A stretch of DNA of 64,000 bases from Robiginitomaculum sp. (GTDB taxonomy: Bacteria > Pseudomonadota > Alphaproteobacteria > Caulobacterales > Maricaulaceae), in the NCBI GenBank assembly GCA_002733605.1, contig NVWK01000011.1, positions 1 to 64,000 of the forward strand, written 5' to 3'. The translations under genes were made by a program, and so were the position numbers. Numbering within the stretch: the first letter of the stretch is position 1; the number at the start of each line of letters is the position of its first letter. The notes under the pieces were generated by a model. The model worked only from the letters and a program-made list of their open reading frames with translations. It ran no database searches and was not told the origin of the DNA. Below, in pieces: positions 25,530 to 34,617 of this stretch.

Positions 25530-27731
25530 ATGAAACATTTTAGCCTAGACATAGATAAAGACGGCATTGCTCTGGTAACTTTCGATAGCCCCGAGCGCTC
25601 CATGAATGTGCTGTCCAATGATGTGATCAACGAGATCAATGAGTGGGTCGCAAAAATTTCCGAAGACGACAGCATCAAAGGTGCGGTTGTGACGTCAGGT
25701 AAATCCGCATTTTGTGCCGGTGCCGATCTGGAAGAAATGGGCGGGCGGTTTACCAATCTTGCCAAGCTCATGAAGGTCGACGAACAGGCGGCAAAACGCG
25801 AATTGTTCGAAGTTGTGTTCCCGCTGAACGCCGCGTTCCGCGCGCTTGAAACCTGCGGTAAACCGGTTGCAGCGGCCGTCAACGGACTTGCCCTTGGCGG
25901 AGGGTTCGAGCTGGCGCTGGCCTGTCACGCACGGTTTGTCGCCGATGACAATCCAAAGCTTAAACTTGGTTTCCCCGAAGTGATGATCGGGCTTCTGCCC
26001 GGTGCGGGGGGCACGCAACGTGTGCCGCGGATGATCGGCTTGATGAATGCGGCACCTTTGTTGTTACAGGCCAAACAGATTAAAGCCAAGGAAGCGCTCA
26101 GCATGGGCTTGGTCAATGCGGTTGTGCCAATGGCCGAACTTATCGACGCGGCCAAAGCATGGGTGCTTGAAAATCCAAAGGCAAAACAGCCCTGGGATCA
26201 GGACCGGTTTAAATTCCCTGGCGGCGGCCCGTGGACACCACAGGGCTTCCCGATGTTTGCCGGTTCCAGCGCCATGGTGCGCAAAGAAAGCTTTGGCAAT
26301 TATCCGGCCATGGGCAATATTTTACGCTGTGTCTATGAAGGGGCGCAATTGCCTATGGACGCGGCGCTTCGGGTTGAAACCCGTTATTTCTGCGATCTGT
26401 TATTGCGGCCTGAAAGCCATAACATGATCCGCTCTTTGTTCATGTCCAAACAGGCCATCGACAAAGGCGACGCACGTCCGAAAAGCCAAAAACCCGGCGA
26501 AGTTAACAAAGTCGGCATTATCGGCGCGGGCTTTATGGGCGCAGGCGTGGCCTATGTCTCGGCCATGGCCGGCATAGAGGTTGTGCTCATCGACCGCGAT
26601 CAGGAAGCGGCCGACAAGGGCAAACAACTGACCATTGACGAGCAGGCCAAGCGGGTGAAACGCAAAAAAACCACGCAGGAAAAAGCCGATGCCATTGCGG
26701 CGCGGATTACGGCAACAACCGATTACGCCCTGTTGAAGGACGTAGATTTGGTTGTGGAAGCTGTGTTCGAGGATTCCGATCTGAAAGCCAAAATCACAAA
26801 AATGGTCGAAGAGGTCATTGGTGATACGGCCATATTCGGTTCCAATACCTCCAGTATTCCGATTACGGATTTGGCGAAAGCTTCGGCGCGTCCTGAGAAC
26901 TTTATTGGTCTGCATTTCTTTTCACCCGTACACAAAATGGCGTTGCTGGAAATTATCAAGGGTGAGAAAACCTCTGAATATGCAATTTCACGGGCGCTCG
27001 ACTTTGCTACTAAAATCCGTAAAACCCCGATTGTTGTCGAGGATACACGCGGATTTTATGCCAATCGTTGCGTCATGCGCTACATCAATGAGGGCATGAA
27101 TATGCTGTCCGAAGGTGTGAAGCCGGCCCTGATTGAAAATGCGGCCAAGGGTGCAGGCATGCCTGTCGGGCCATTGTCCTTGCAAGACGAGGTGGCGATT
27201 GATCTGGGTTATAAAGTGTTGAAACAAACCAAGGCCGATCTGGGCAATAATTATGTGGCCGGTAGAATCGATCCAATTTTGATCGCCATGGTCGAGAAAC
27301 ACGAACGGCTTGGCCGCAAGAACGGTAAAGGGTTTTACGATTATAATGGTCGTGAAAAATCTCTGTGGCCGGAGCTTGGGCAATTTGCTGTTGAAGGCCT
27401 GCTGGAAACACAGCCATCCTTGCAAGAGGTGAAAGACCGGATCATGTATGCACAAGCCATTGAGGCGGCACGTACTATGGCCGAAGGCATTGTTCATGAT
27501 CCGCGTGAAGCCGATCTTGGCTCTATCTTTGGCTGGGGCTTTGCGCCGTTCACGGGCGGGGCAATCAGCTTTATCGACACCATTGGTGCGAAACGGTTTG
27601 TGGCGCGTGCGGATGAACTTCGCGATGCCCACGGGGATCAGTTTGAAGTGCCGGAACTTCTGCGCGATATGGCGCAATCGGGCGAAACGTTTTACGGTAA
27701 GTTTAGGCCTAAAACGGATAAAGCCGCTTAG
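25530..27731 (+). CDS. FadJ/FadB-type enoyl-CoA hydratase/3-hydroxyacyl-CoA dehydrogenase
   Basis: Bifunctional beta-oxidation protein, 733 residues. Residues 1-290 are a crotonase domain (SAFCAGADLEEMGG, oxyanion-hole NGLALGGGFELALACHARF, and FPEVMIGLLPGAGGTQR with catalytic Glu residues). About 325-510 is the NAD-binding domain (VGIIGAGFMGAGVAYV, then FFSPVHKMALLEIIKG with the catalytic His), followed by two C-terminal helical domains (VEDTRGFYANRC, KGFYDYNG). Ribosome site AAGAGAT upstream. Partner of the thiolase encoded just before it. Confidence 0.95.
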   Translation: MKHFSLDIDKDGIALVTFDSPERSMNVLSNDVINEINEWVAKISEDDSIKGAVVTSGKSAFCAGADLEEMGGRFTNLAKLMKVDEQAAKRELFEVVFPLNAAFRALETCGKPVAAAVNGLALGGGFELALACHARFVADDNPKLKLGFPEVMIGLLPGAGGTQRVPRMIGLMNAAPLLLQAKQIKAKEALSMGLVNAVVPMAELIDAAKAWVLENPKAKQPWDQDRFKFPGGGPWTPQGFPMFAGSSAMVRKESFGNYPAMGNILRCVYEGAQLPMDAALRVETRYFCDLLLRPESHNMIRSLFMSKQAIDKGDARPKSQKPGEVNKVGIIGAGFMGAGVAYVSAMAGIEVVLIDRDQEAADKGKQLTIDEQAKRVKRKKTTQEKADAIAARITATTDYALLKDVDLVVEAVFEDSDLKAKITKMVEEVIGDTAIFGSNTSSIPITDLAKASARPENFIGLHFFSPVHKMALLEIIKGEKTSEYAISRALDFATKIRKTPIVVEDTRGFYANRCVMRYINEGMNMLSEGVKPALIENAAKGAGMPVGPLSLQDEVAIDLGYKVLKQTKADLGNNYVAGRIDPILIAMVEKHERLGRKNGKGFYDYNGREKSLWPELGQFAVEGLLETQPSLQEVKDRIMYAQAIEAARTMAEGIVHDPREADLGSIFGWGFAPFTGGAISFIDTIGAKRFVARADELRDAHGDQFEVPELLRDMAQSGETFYGKFRPKTDKAA

Positions 27732-28816
27732 TGACATACCAGCTTCTAGCCGCCCCCCTGTCTTTGTATTCGGGGAAAGCACGCGGGTTTCTGCGCTGGA
27801 AAAATATTCCGTACCGCGAAGTTTTGTCTTCGCGGTCGGTCTATGAGAGCGAGATATTACCGCGTGTCGGCATGCCGATCATTCCGGTGATGATCACCCC
27901 CGATGACCAAACCGTACAAGATACGACGGACATTATCGACTATATAGAAGCCAATGAAGACGGGCCTTCCGTCTACCCAGCCGGGCCAAAACAAAAACTG
28001 GGCGCTCTGATCTTCGAGACTTTCGGGGATGAATGGTTGCTGATCGCGGCCATGCATTATCGCTGGCGCTATAATAAAGAATATGCGTGGGGGGAGTTCG
28101 GGAAAACCGCCTTTCCCGAACTGGCACCGGGCGAGCAATTTGAAGCCGGTAAAAAGGCGGCAGCCATGTTTATGGGTTTTCTGCCCATGCTTGGCATTAC
28201 CGAGGATACGATGGGGGCCATTGAATCCAGTTACGAAAAATTCCTAAGCCTGTTTGATACCCATTTACAAACCCATGATTTCTTGTTTGGGTCCCGCCCG
28301 TCTGTCGGAGATTATGGCTTGCTAGGGCCGCTGTATGCGCATAATTACCGCGATCCGGCGTCTGGCGAGATTATGGAAAAATTGGCGCCCAATGTGGCGA
28401 GCTGGTGCCGACGCACCCATGCGCCGCAACATCCGCTTAGTGGGGATTTTCTGAAAGGCGACGAAATTCCGCAAACGCTTATACCGTTATTGGAAATGTT
28501 TGCGCGTGAACAATTGCCGATCTTGCTAGACACCGTTCAATATTTGCAAGACTGGGCCAAAGATAAAACGTCCGGCACAGACGTGCCGCGCGCACTTGGC
28601 GTACATGATTTTCAAATTGATGGTGTTGACGGCACCCGTGCCGTAATCCCTTATTCGTTGTGGATGCTACAACGCGTCACAGATCATCTAGACAGTTTGA
28701 GCGGTGACGATAAGGCGACCACCACCGCCCTGCTCGACAGCATTGGCGCGGGCGCTTTAACGAAGATCAATATACCCCGCCTTGCGCGCAAAAACTTTAA
28801 ACTCATCCTCGCTTAA
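27731..28816 (+). CDS. Glutathione S-transferase family protein
   Basis: 361 residues, longer than a typical GST. The N-terminal thioredoxin-like domain (about 1-80) shows APLSLYSGKARGFLRWK and the conserved MPIIPVMITPDDQTVQDTTDIIDYIE, with the cis-Pro and the Asp-Thr glutathione-binding turn. The C-terminal helical domain includes GSRPSVGDYGLLGPLYAH. The start is GTG overlapping the last base of the FadJ stop. Found inside a beta-oxidation operon; it may detoxify lipid aldehydes or act as a structural partner, both inferences. Confidence 0.85.
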   Translation: MTYQLLAAPLSLYSGKARGFLRWKNIPYREVLSSRSVYESEILPRVGMPIIPVMITPDDQTVQDTTDIIDYIEANEDGPSVYPAGPKQKLGALIFETFGDEWLLIAAMHYRWRYNKEYAWGEFGKTAFPELAPGEQFEAGKKAAAMFMGFLPMLGITEDTMGAIESSYEKFLSLFDTHLQTHDFLFGSRPSVGDYGLLGPLYAHNYRDPASGEIMEKLAPNVASWCRRTHAPQHPLSGDFLKGDEIPQTLIPLLEMFAREQLPILLDTVQYLQDWAKDKTSGTDVPRALGVHDFQIDGVDGTRAVIPYSLWMLQRVTDHLDSLSGDDKATTTALLDSIGAGALTKINIPRLARKNFKLILA

Positions 28817-28826
28817 AGGAGCTCTT

Positions 28827-29519
28827 ATGTCCGATCTTGTCAGCTATTCCCTCGAAGACGGTGTCGCCATTATTGCGATGGATGACGGCAAAGCCAATGT
28901 GATTTCGCCCGATATGATTAGCCAGTTAAACGCAGCCCTCGATCAGGCCGAGGCCGCGAAAGCCGTGGTGATCCTGACGGGTCGCGAGGGCATGTTTTCC
29001 GGCGGGTTTGATTTAAAAATTATGATGCAGGGGCCGGTGCAGGCTTTGGGGCTCACCTGTGATGGTTCCCGTCTTGCGATCCGCCTGCTCAGTTTTCCAA
29101 CCCCTGTGATTGCCGCCCCGAGCGGGCACGCGATTGCGATGGGGGCGTTCTTGTTATTGTCATGTGATTACCGCATTGGCGTCGAAAATACCAAGACCGG
29201 ATTGAACGAAACCCAGATCGGCATGACCATGCACCATTTCGGAATCGAGTTGGCCCGTGAACGGATTAGCAAACGCCATTTAACCCGCTCGCTGATCAAT
29301 GCAGAAATTTTCGCACCCGAAGAGGCCGTGCACGCAGGGTTTCTGGATATGGTTGTGCCCGCAGAGGATTTGAAAGAGACGGCCATGTTCGCGGCCAAAC
29401 AAATGAAGCAACTGAGCATGAATGCGTTCAAAGGTACCAAGCTTAAATCCCGCAAAGCGTTTCTGGAAAGACTTGCGGAAGCTTTGGCCGAGGACGAAAA
29501 AATGGCGGATAATTTGTAA
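28827..29519 (+). CDS. Crotonase/enoyl-CoA hydratase family protein
   Basis: 230 residues from ATG 28827 with AAAGGAG at ideal spacing. Crotonase features: GREGMFSGGFDLKIM (first oxyanion-hole segment) and APSGHAIAMGAFLLLSCDYRIG (second). One Glu is in TGLNETQIGM; the other usual catalytic Glu position falls in MTMHHFGIELARE and is not obvious, so it may be an isomerase or hydrolase rather than a hydratase. It is separate from the FadJ crotonase domain. Confidence 0.88.
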   Translation: MSDLVSYSLEDGVAIIAMDDGKANVISPDMISQLNAALDQAEAAKAVVILTGREGMFSGGFDLKIMMQGPVQALGLTCDGSRLAIRLLSFPTPVIAAPSGHAIAMGAFLLLSCDYRIGVENTKTGLNETQIGMTMHHFGIELARERISKRHLTRSLINAEIFAPEEAVHAGFLDMVVPAEDLKETAMFAAKQMKQLSMNAFKGTKLKSRKAFLERLAEALAEDEKMADNL

Positions 29520-29935
29520 TGCCCGCCGCCAACACACCCGCACAAAACACTCTTGAAAAATGGCATAAGATCATCGCGTCCAAGAGCGTTGCGGCCCTAC
29601 CCGACATCATTCATCCTGACGCCGTGTTCCGCTCGCCGATGGCCCACACTCCGTATCCGGGGCGGGATATATTGGTGTTCGCTCTGTCCAACGTCATCGA
29701 GATTTTCGAAGATTTTAAGTATCACCGCTCGTTTTTCAGTGAAGACGGAGACAGTGCGGTGCTGGAATTTTCTGCCCATATTGGTTCCAAACAGCTTAAA
29801 GGCGTGGACATTATTCGCTTTGATGCGGAGGGTCTTATCACCGAGTTCGAAGTGATGATCCGACCAGCCTCGGCCCTGATGGCCTTGGGTGAACAGATGG
29901 CCCCGCGCATGATGTCTTTGCTTAACAAGGCCTAG
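29519..29935 (+). CDS. NTF2-like/SnoaL-like protein
   Basis: 138 residues of the cone-shaped NTF2-like fold. It opens with a helix (EKWHKIIASKSVAALPDIIHPDAVFRSPM) broken by the usual Pro, then the AHTPYPGRDILVFAL strand-turn, FEDFKYHRSFFSEDG and IIRFDAEGLITEFEVMIRP. Members are ligand-binding proteins or small enzymes (isomerases, hydrolases). Last gene of the fad operon, sharing one base with the crotonase stop. Confidence 0.8.
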   Translation: MPAANTPAQNTLEKWHKIIASKSVAALPDIIHPDAVFRSPMAHTPYPGRDILVFALSNVIEIFEDFKYHRSFFSEDGDSAVLEFSAHIGSKQLKGVDIIRFDAEGLITEFEVMIRPASALMALGEQMAPRMMSLLNKA

Positions 29936-30025
29936 TGCATAGGGCGCGCCAGCTATGCGACCCACGCATAGGAGCTAATCATTATTTTCGCTTGCCTCGT
30001 ATCTTTATAGGTCTATTGAGGTTTA

Positions 30026-31249
30026 ATGAGTGAAGCAAATCCCACAGTTCAAAAACATGGCCCCAAGGCCTTGGGGTTAGCAGAGTTTTCTGCATTGATG
30101 GCTTTCCTGATTTCCATGGTCGCCATGTCCATCGATATCATGCTGCCGGTGATTGATGTGGTCGGTGCGGAATTGGGCGCATCCGGTAAAAATTCTTCCC
30201 AGATGATTATTCTGTTCTTGTTTGTTGGTCTGGCTTTCGGACAACTTATCTATGGGCCGGTCTCGGACACAACGGGACGTAAACCTGCAATTTTAACCGG
30301 GCTTGTTATCTTTTTCATCGGGACGGTTCTGGCCATCGTGGCCAAAGATTTTAATGCCATGCTGGCGGGTCGGTTTTTGCAAGGGCTGGGCGCCGCCGCA
30401 CCCCGGATCGTTTCCATGGCGGTTGTTCGCGATCTGTATTCCGGGCGAGCAATGGCGCAGGTTACCTCGGTCATTATGGGGTTTTTCATTATTGTTCCCG
30501 CCCTCGCCCCTGCCATTGGACAAGGCATTTTGATGGTGGCCGAATGGCGCATGATTTTTTATGTCTTGCTGGGCCAAGCCGTATTATGTGCACTCTGGTT
30601 CGGATTGCGACAGCCGGAAACCTTACACCCCGAATATAGACGACCACTTTCGCTCCTAAATATTTTAAAAGGTGCATGGGAGGTTCTGACGATCCGGATC
30701 AGTTTCTGGTACACCATTGCGGCCGGTATTATTTTTGGGGCCTTTGTCGGCTATCTGATCAGTTCGCCGCAAATCTTTGAAGATTTGTTTGGGATTACGG
30801 ACACATTCCCGTTTTATTTTGGTGCGCTGGCGATCTCGATCGGGGCCGCGTCTCTGTTTAATGTCCGGCTGGTTGTACGACTCGGCATGCGGCGTTTGTG
30901 TGTTACAGCACTGAGTTTTCAAGCCATAATCTCGCTTATCTTCTTTGGCATTGCCATGCTGAACGGGGGTATGTTATCCCTGCCCCTGTTTATGATCTGG
31001 GCCGCAAGCGCCTTCTTCCTGATGGGGTTTTTGTTTGGGAATTTCAATGCGATTGCGATGGAGCCGCTGGGCCATATCGCAGGCGTCGGCTCTGCCATGG
31101 TTGGCGGCATGTCTACATTTATCTCGCTCGGCATTGGCGGTATGATCGGGAATGCCTATAACGGTACCGTCATCCCGATCATTGGCGGTTTTGCCCTGCT
31201 CGGGGTTCTCGCCATACTTGTTATGAAATGGGCTGATCGGGAACGTTAG
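30026..31249 (+). CDS. Bcr/CflA-type MFS multidrug efflux transporter
   Basis: 407 residues with about 12 membrane spans. Family signatures: MSIDIMLPVIDVVGAELGA (first helix), FVGLAFGQLIYGPVSDTTGRKPAIL (loop 2-3; G-P-x-S-D-x-x-G-R-K), FLQGLGAAAPRIVSMAVVRD and the long IIVPALAPAIGQGI helix. This fits the drug:H+ antiporter group with bicyclomycin and sulfonamide exporters. Substrate here unknown. The 3-prime end overlaps the convergent DUF2461 gene by four bases. Confidence 0.9.
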   Translation: MSEANPTVQKHGPKALGLAEFSALMAFLISMVAMSIDIMLPVIDVVGAELGASGKNSSQMIILFLFVGLAFGQLIYGPVSDTTGRKPAILTGLVIFFIGTVLAIVAKDFNAMLAGRFLQGLGAAAPRIVSMAVVRDLYSGRAMAQVTSVIMGFFIIVPALAPAIGQGILMVAEWRMIFYVLLGQAVLCALWFGLRQPETLHPEYRRPLSLLNILKGAWEVLTIRISFWYTIAAGIIFGAFVGYLISSPQIFEDLFGITDTFPFYFGALAISIGAASLFNVRLVVRLGMRRLCVTALSFQAIISLIFFGIAMLNGGMLSLPLFMIWAASAFFLMGFLFGNFNAIAMEPLGHIAGVGSAMVGGMSTFISLGIGGMIGNAYNGTVIPIIGGFALLGVLAILVMKWADRER

Positions 31250-31938
31250 AAATTCGCGTCCACCGCTTTGCATAAAAACTCCATAACGGGCGCGGCGTCA
31301 GCATAGGCATGGGCCACATGGTCGACAAAATCGGCGCGCATGGCCTGTTTGGGCGTTGCTTTACGGATCATGAAAAAACTGCGTTTCTTTAAATCCGGTA
31401 GCAATGGATGGTCATCACTAAATCCGCGCGGGGGGCGCTTCAGCGGATCACCCTCCTCTAATGTTTCGTAGCGCGCTACGAAACCGTCACTTGTGAGAGC
31501 CGCTTGCCACTCTTTAGGTTTTTCATCTATACGGGCACGAATTTTTGCCAGCGAAGGGGTGGGTGGCTTCCACAAACCGCCGCCCATAAAGATATCGTTC
31601 GGATCAAGGTGTAAGTAAAATCCAGGCGCGTGGGCGTCCTTGCCCAGAACATGGCGGAACTGCAAACCCGCATGAGTTTTGTACGGGGTTTTGTCTTTCG
31701 AAAACCTTGTATCGCGATAAATGCGAAACATGGAGCCGCCCACTTTTTTCGGTACAGCCAAAAAATGCGGTGAAATATCTTGCAGATGCGGGCCGAGGGC
31801 TTCGATGAAACCAAGACAGGGCTCGGCCACACAGGTTTCATAACGGGGTTTGTTATCCGCAAACCAGTCCCGATTATTATTGGCTTTTAAATCCTCGAAG
31901 AAGACGAAAAAATCTTTTGGAAATCCTGTAAATGCCAT
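31246..31938 (-). CDS. DUF2461 family protein
   Basis: 230 residues. Recognised by the N-terminal F..FFEDLKANNNRDWFADNKPRY pattern, then FRIYRDTRFSKDKTPYKTHA and GFYLHLDPNDIFMGGGLW, all diagnostic of DUF2461. No biochemical function is established for the family. Cytosolic; no signal peptide. Confidence 0.92.
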   Translation of the reverse strand: MAFTGFPKDFFVFFEDLKANNNRDWFADNKPRYETCVAEPCLGFIEALGPHLQDISPHFLAVPKKVGGSMFRIYRDTRFSKDKTPYKTHAGLQFRHVLGKDAHAPGFYLHLDPNDIFMGGGLWKPPTPSLAKIRARIDEKPKEWQAALTSDGFVARYETLEEGDPLKRPPRGFSDDHPLLPDLKKRSFFMIRKATPKQAMRADFVDHVAHAYADAAPVMEFLCKAVDANF

Positions 31939-32037
31939 GGTGGCCCCCTGTATACACCTGCGTATATCCTATATGCAGTGCCGTTACAAATTGTCGGCAT
32001 TTACAGCTTTACAGAGGGCTGAATAGGGTGCAAAAAA

Positions 32038-32940
32038 ATGCATATGGATACGCTATTTACCCGTAATGATAATCTGCACCGCACCTTAAAACCTGTGCCC
32101 GGCGGGCAGATGTCGGCGGTGCATTTCGGCGATATAGATACGCCTGTGAAACTGGTGTTTTTACATGCGACCGGGTTTCACGGGTTGGCCTATCGTAGCA
32201 TTCTGGACGCTCTGGGCGTGCATGTTATTGCGCTTGATTTGCGTGGGCATGGGGGCACGGATTTGCCGACCAATATTGACAAGATCGCTTCGTTTCACAC
32301 CTATGCAGAAGATGTAGGTGCGTATCTGGACGCCCATGTGCCGGAGCGGGTACTCCTGTCCGGGCATTCTTTGGGGGCGAGTTGCGCTATTTTAGCGGCA
32401 AGCAAAGCGCCAGATAAAATCTCGAAAGTTCTGGCCTTTGATCCGGTGGTTCTGCCGTTCCCGATCCGTATGATTATGGCCAGTAAATTCGGGCGAAGGC
32501 GCTTGCAAGAAACTTTTCCGCTGGCCCGCATGGCCGGACGCAGGCGCGATATATTTTCAAGCCTTGAAGCCGCGTATAAACGCTTTCATGGACGCGGCCC
32601 GTTCAAGCATTTCTCAAACGAGGCGTTGTGGGATTATGTTTGCGGCGGGTTTGTGGAGCAAGGCGGCGAAGAGACCGGTGTCCGGCTTACTTGTCGCCCG
32701 AAATGGGAGCAGTTTACCTATACCGCCCAAGGCCATAATCTTAAATCTGCCATTGGCACGCTTCCCGCAGACAGCCGCATACTCATCACGGATTTTGTCA
32801 AACCGGTGAGCTGGATTGCCCCGATGCAAAAGAAGTGTCCGCACATCAGTATTGAACCCCATATGGAATTGGAACATTTCTTCCCGTTGATAAATCCGGA
32901 AATTTCCATACCCGCCCTCTTAGACATGTTAAAAGATTAA
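32038..32940 (+). CDS. Alpha/beta hydrolase
   Basis: 300 residues. Nucleophile elbow GHSLGASCAI (Ser near residue 109); the oxyanion region is FLHATGFHGLAY, the preceding strand is VIALDLRGHGGTDLP, and the last catalytic residue is probably His in MELEHFFPL near the C-terminus. Substrate unknown; the overall pattern is that of small-molecule esterases or haloperoxidase-like hydrolases. The C-terminal end overlaps the convergent thioesterase gene by four bases. Confidence 0.88.
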   Translation: MHMDTLFTRNDNLHRTLKPVPGGQMSAVHFGDIDTPVKLVFLHATGFHGLAYRSILDALGVHVIALDLRGHGGTDLPTNIDKIASFHTYAEDVGAYLDAHVPERVLLSGHSLGASCAILAASKAPDKISKVLAFDPVVLPFPIRMIMASKFGRRRLQETFPLARMAGRRRDIFSSLEAAYKRFHGRGPFKHFSNEALWDYVCGGFVEQGGEETGVRLTCRPKWEQFTYTAQGHNLKSAIGTLPADSRILITDFVKPVSWIAPMQKKCPHISIEPHMELEHFFPLINPEISIPALLDMLKD

Positions 32941-33911
32941 GGCTTAAGTCCATCAACAATTCCGGGCCACAGGATATCAAGCGTCGCCTGATCGACCTTG
33001 ACCAGTTTACGGGTTTTGAGATTAAACCGGCATCCCACTCCGACAAAACTGCTCCAGCATTTCCCCGTGACCGGATCGAGAATCCAGTGGCATAATTCAC
33101 GCGTATGGGTAGTGACACTGCGCAGACCCGAACGGATCACGAAGCAGTCTCCGGCCCGTGGCCAACGCCGGTGACGGGCGCAGGCTTCGAGCAAGGCACC
33201 GCTGAGGCCGGAATCTCCCGTAAAATCCAGATCGGGCCACGCGGTTTTCAAATGCTGGGCACTGTTGGAAATACGTCCGATCATCGACGTAGCGGAAACG
33301 ATGCCAAATGCATCACATTCGGACGGCTCGAACATGCCCTGCCCGATAATCGGTAGATCCAAAGCATCGGCTTGGGCGATTGTCGGATCAACAATGGGCT
33401 CGTCCAGATCAATATTGCGCGGAGCGGCAGCAGCTGGCATGTCTACAAGATAGGGTTTTGCGGCCATACGCACCCGTTGTGGCCACGGGAATACCGTCTG
33501 TGTGCGGCGCGAAACATGTTCCAACGTTTCGACGATTGTCGCAGAGAGTATTTCGCCCTCACCCGCACCCTCACCCGCACTCTGGGCCGTCCAACCACTA
33601 GCGCTACTGCCCGAAGGGCTGGTAATCATATGCACCAATACCATGGTGTTTTCGCCCAGCTCCAAAATGCCCGAACGGACAACCATGCCGTGACCGGGAC
33701 GCACTTCCTTGTGATATTTAATATGCTGGCGGGTAGGAATAAGTGTGCTGAACCCATCCGCTTTATAGGCGTCTTTCAAATGTAGTTTTGTGCAAAAAAT
33801 CGCGCGCGCTTCTGCAGTTTTGGCGAAGTAATAGCGCATGTTCATATGGCCAAGTTCGTCGGCTTCCCATGCCAGTGCTTCGCCGCGATATGTCTCGATA
33901 AGTTGGGTCAT
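32937..33911 (-). CDS. Double-hotdog acyl-CoA thioesterase-like protein
   Basis: 324 residues with two hotdog halves. Half one: EADELGHMNMRYYFAKTAEA (about residues 16-35), typical of 4-hydroxybenzoyl-CoA-thioesterase-like proteins. Half two: FEPSECDAFGIVSATSMIGRI (about residues 197-217). A low-complexity loop between them (SAGEGAGEGEI) comes from a 12-base tandem repeat. Lies 9 bases downstream of the Zur-type gene and is probably co-transcribed, though a zinc link is not apparent. Confidence 0.82.
   Translation of the reverse strand: MTQLIETYRGEALAWEADELGHMNMRYYFAKTAEARAIFCTKLHLKDAYKADGFSTLIPTRQHIKYHKEVRPGHGMVVRSGILELGENTMVLVHMITSPSGSSASGWTAQSAGEGAGEGEILSATIVETLEHVSRRTQTVFPWPQRVRMAAKPYLVDMPAAAAPRNIDLDEPIVDPTIAQADALDLPIIGQGMFEPSECDAFGIVSATSMIGRISNSAQHLKTAWPDLDFTGDSGLSGALLEACARHRRWPRAGDCFVIRSGLRSVTTHTRELCHWILDPVTGKCWSSFVGVGCRFNLKTRKLVKVDQATLDILWPGIVDGLKP
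33556..33579 (-). repeat. Two tandem 12-base units in the thioesterase gene
   Basis: CCCTCACCCGCA occurs twice in succession, encoding GEGA-type residues in the loop between the two hotdog halves. Confidence 0.75.
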
Positions 33912-33920
33912 TTTATAGTG

Positions 33921-34370
33921 TTAAGCCGCACATTTCTTGCACACGCCGTAATGTTCGATCACAGAGCGGTTAATGCTAAACCCGTCGGGCACACATTCCA
34001 CATGATCGTTGGCATGGCGTTCTTGCAAGCCTTCGCATTTTTCACAAATGAAAAACTCTGCCACATGCCGTCCCTGTGAATGGTCACAGGCAACATAGGC
34101 GTTTAACGCTTCGACCCGGTGAATGAGGCCGAGGCCTGCCAAAAACTCCAAAGCCCGGTATACGGTGGGGGGCTTGGGCGAGCCCAGTTCCGGTTTAAGC
34201 TGATCCAGCAAATCATAGGCTTTTACCGGCCCGTTATGATGGGCAATCAGGTGAAAAACATGTTCGCGCAAAGGCGTAAACCGGCGCTCTTTCTCGGCAC
34301 AGATTTGGCGGGCCGCTTCAATCATTTGTTGGGGCGTGCAGGATTCATGATCATGTTTGCAATCGGGCAT
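33921..34370 (-). CDS. zur: Fur family regulator, Zur-like
   Basis: 149 residues. Winged helix (about 30-85: FTPLREHVFHLIAHHNGPVKAYDLLDQL and PPTVYRALEFL), then a metal-binding dimerisation domain. The Cys set fits Zur rather than Fur or Irr: one Cys in YVACDH, a pair in FFICEKCE, a second pair at the very end in YGVCKKCA. An extra His/Cys-rich N-terminus (CKHDHESC) could add a metal site. Likely represses zinc uptake genes when zinc is sufficient. The ribosome site AAGGAG is strong. Confidence 0.87.
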   Translation of the reverse strand: MPDCKHDHESCTPQQMIEAARQICAEKERRFTPLREHVFHLIAHHNGPVKAYDLLDQLKPELGSPKPPTVYRALEFLAGLGLIHRVEALNAYVACDHSQGRHVAEFFICEKCEGLQERHANDHVECVPDGFSINRSVIEHYGVCKKCAA

Positions 34371-34617
34371 AGGATACTCCTTGCACGTTTATCATCGTGC
34401 GTTTTCTACATATTACATGGCTTTTTGCACGCGCAGAAGCCTTTATTTGCTTGTTTTTCTTTATTTTTAAAATGTTTTTACTGTATTTTGCCGCAAAAAT
34501 ACCCACCAGAGGGGTAAAGTTTTGATTTCGGCATTGAAGTCCCCCAAACATTGGGTTATTGACGCTTGATTTAATTTTATCCCGAGTTTTTCGGGATCGT
34601 GTAGATAGAGAGACACT
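34371..34617. promoter_or_regulatory. Divergent region between zur and sapC
   Basis: 247 bases without a gene. GCACG (34383-34387) and CGTGC (34396-34400) form a short inverted repeat next to the zur ribosome site. Nearer sapC, ATCCCGA (34579-34585) and TCGGGAT (34591-34597) form a perfect 7-base stem with a five-base loop, about 20 bases before the ATG. Confidence 0.45.

Noticed and set aside
26988..27782. 264-codon frame antisense to the FadJ-type gene
   Set aside because: No recognisable domain; the FadJ frame is fully conserved through this stretch.
28827..29519. Second crotonase as simple duplicate of the FadJ domain
   Set aside because: Sequence around the oxyanion and Glu positions differs clearly, so it is not a recent duplicate.
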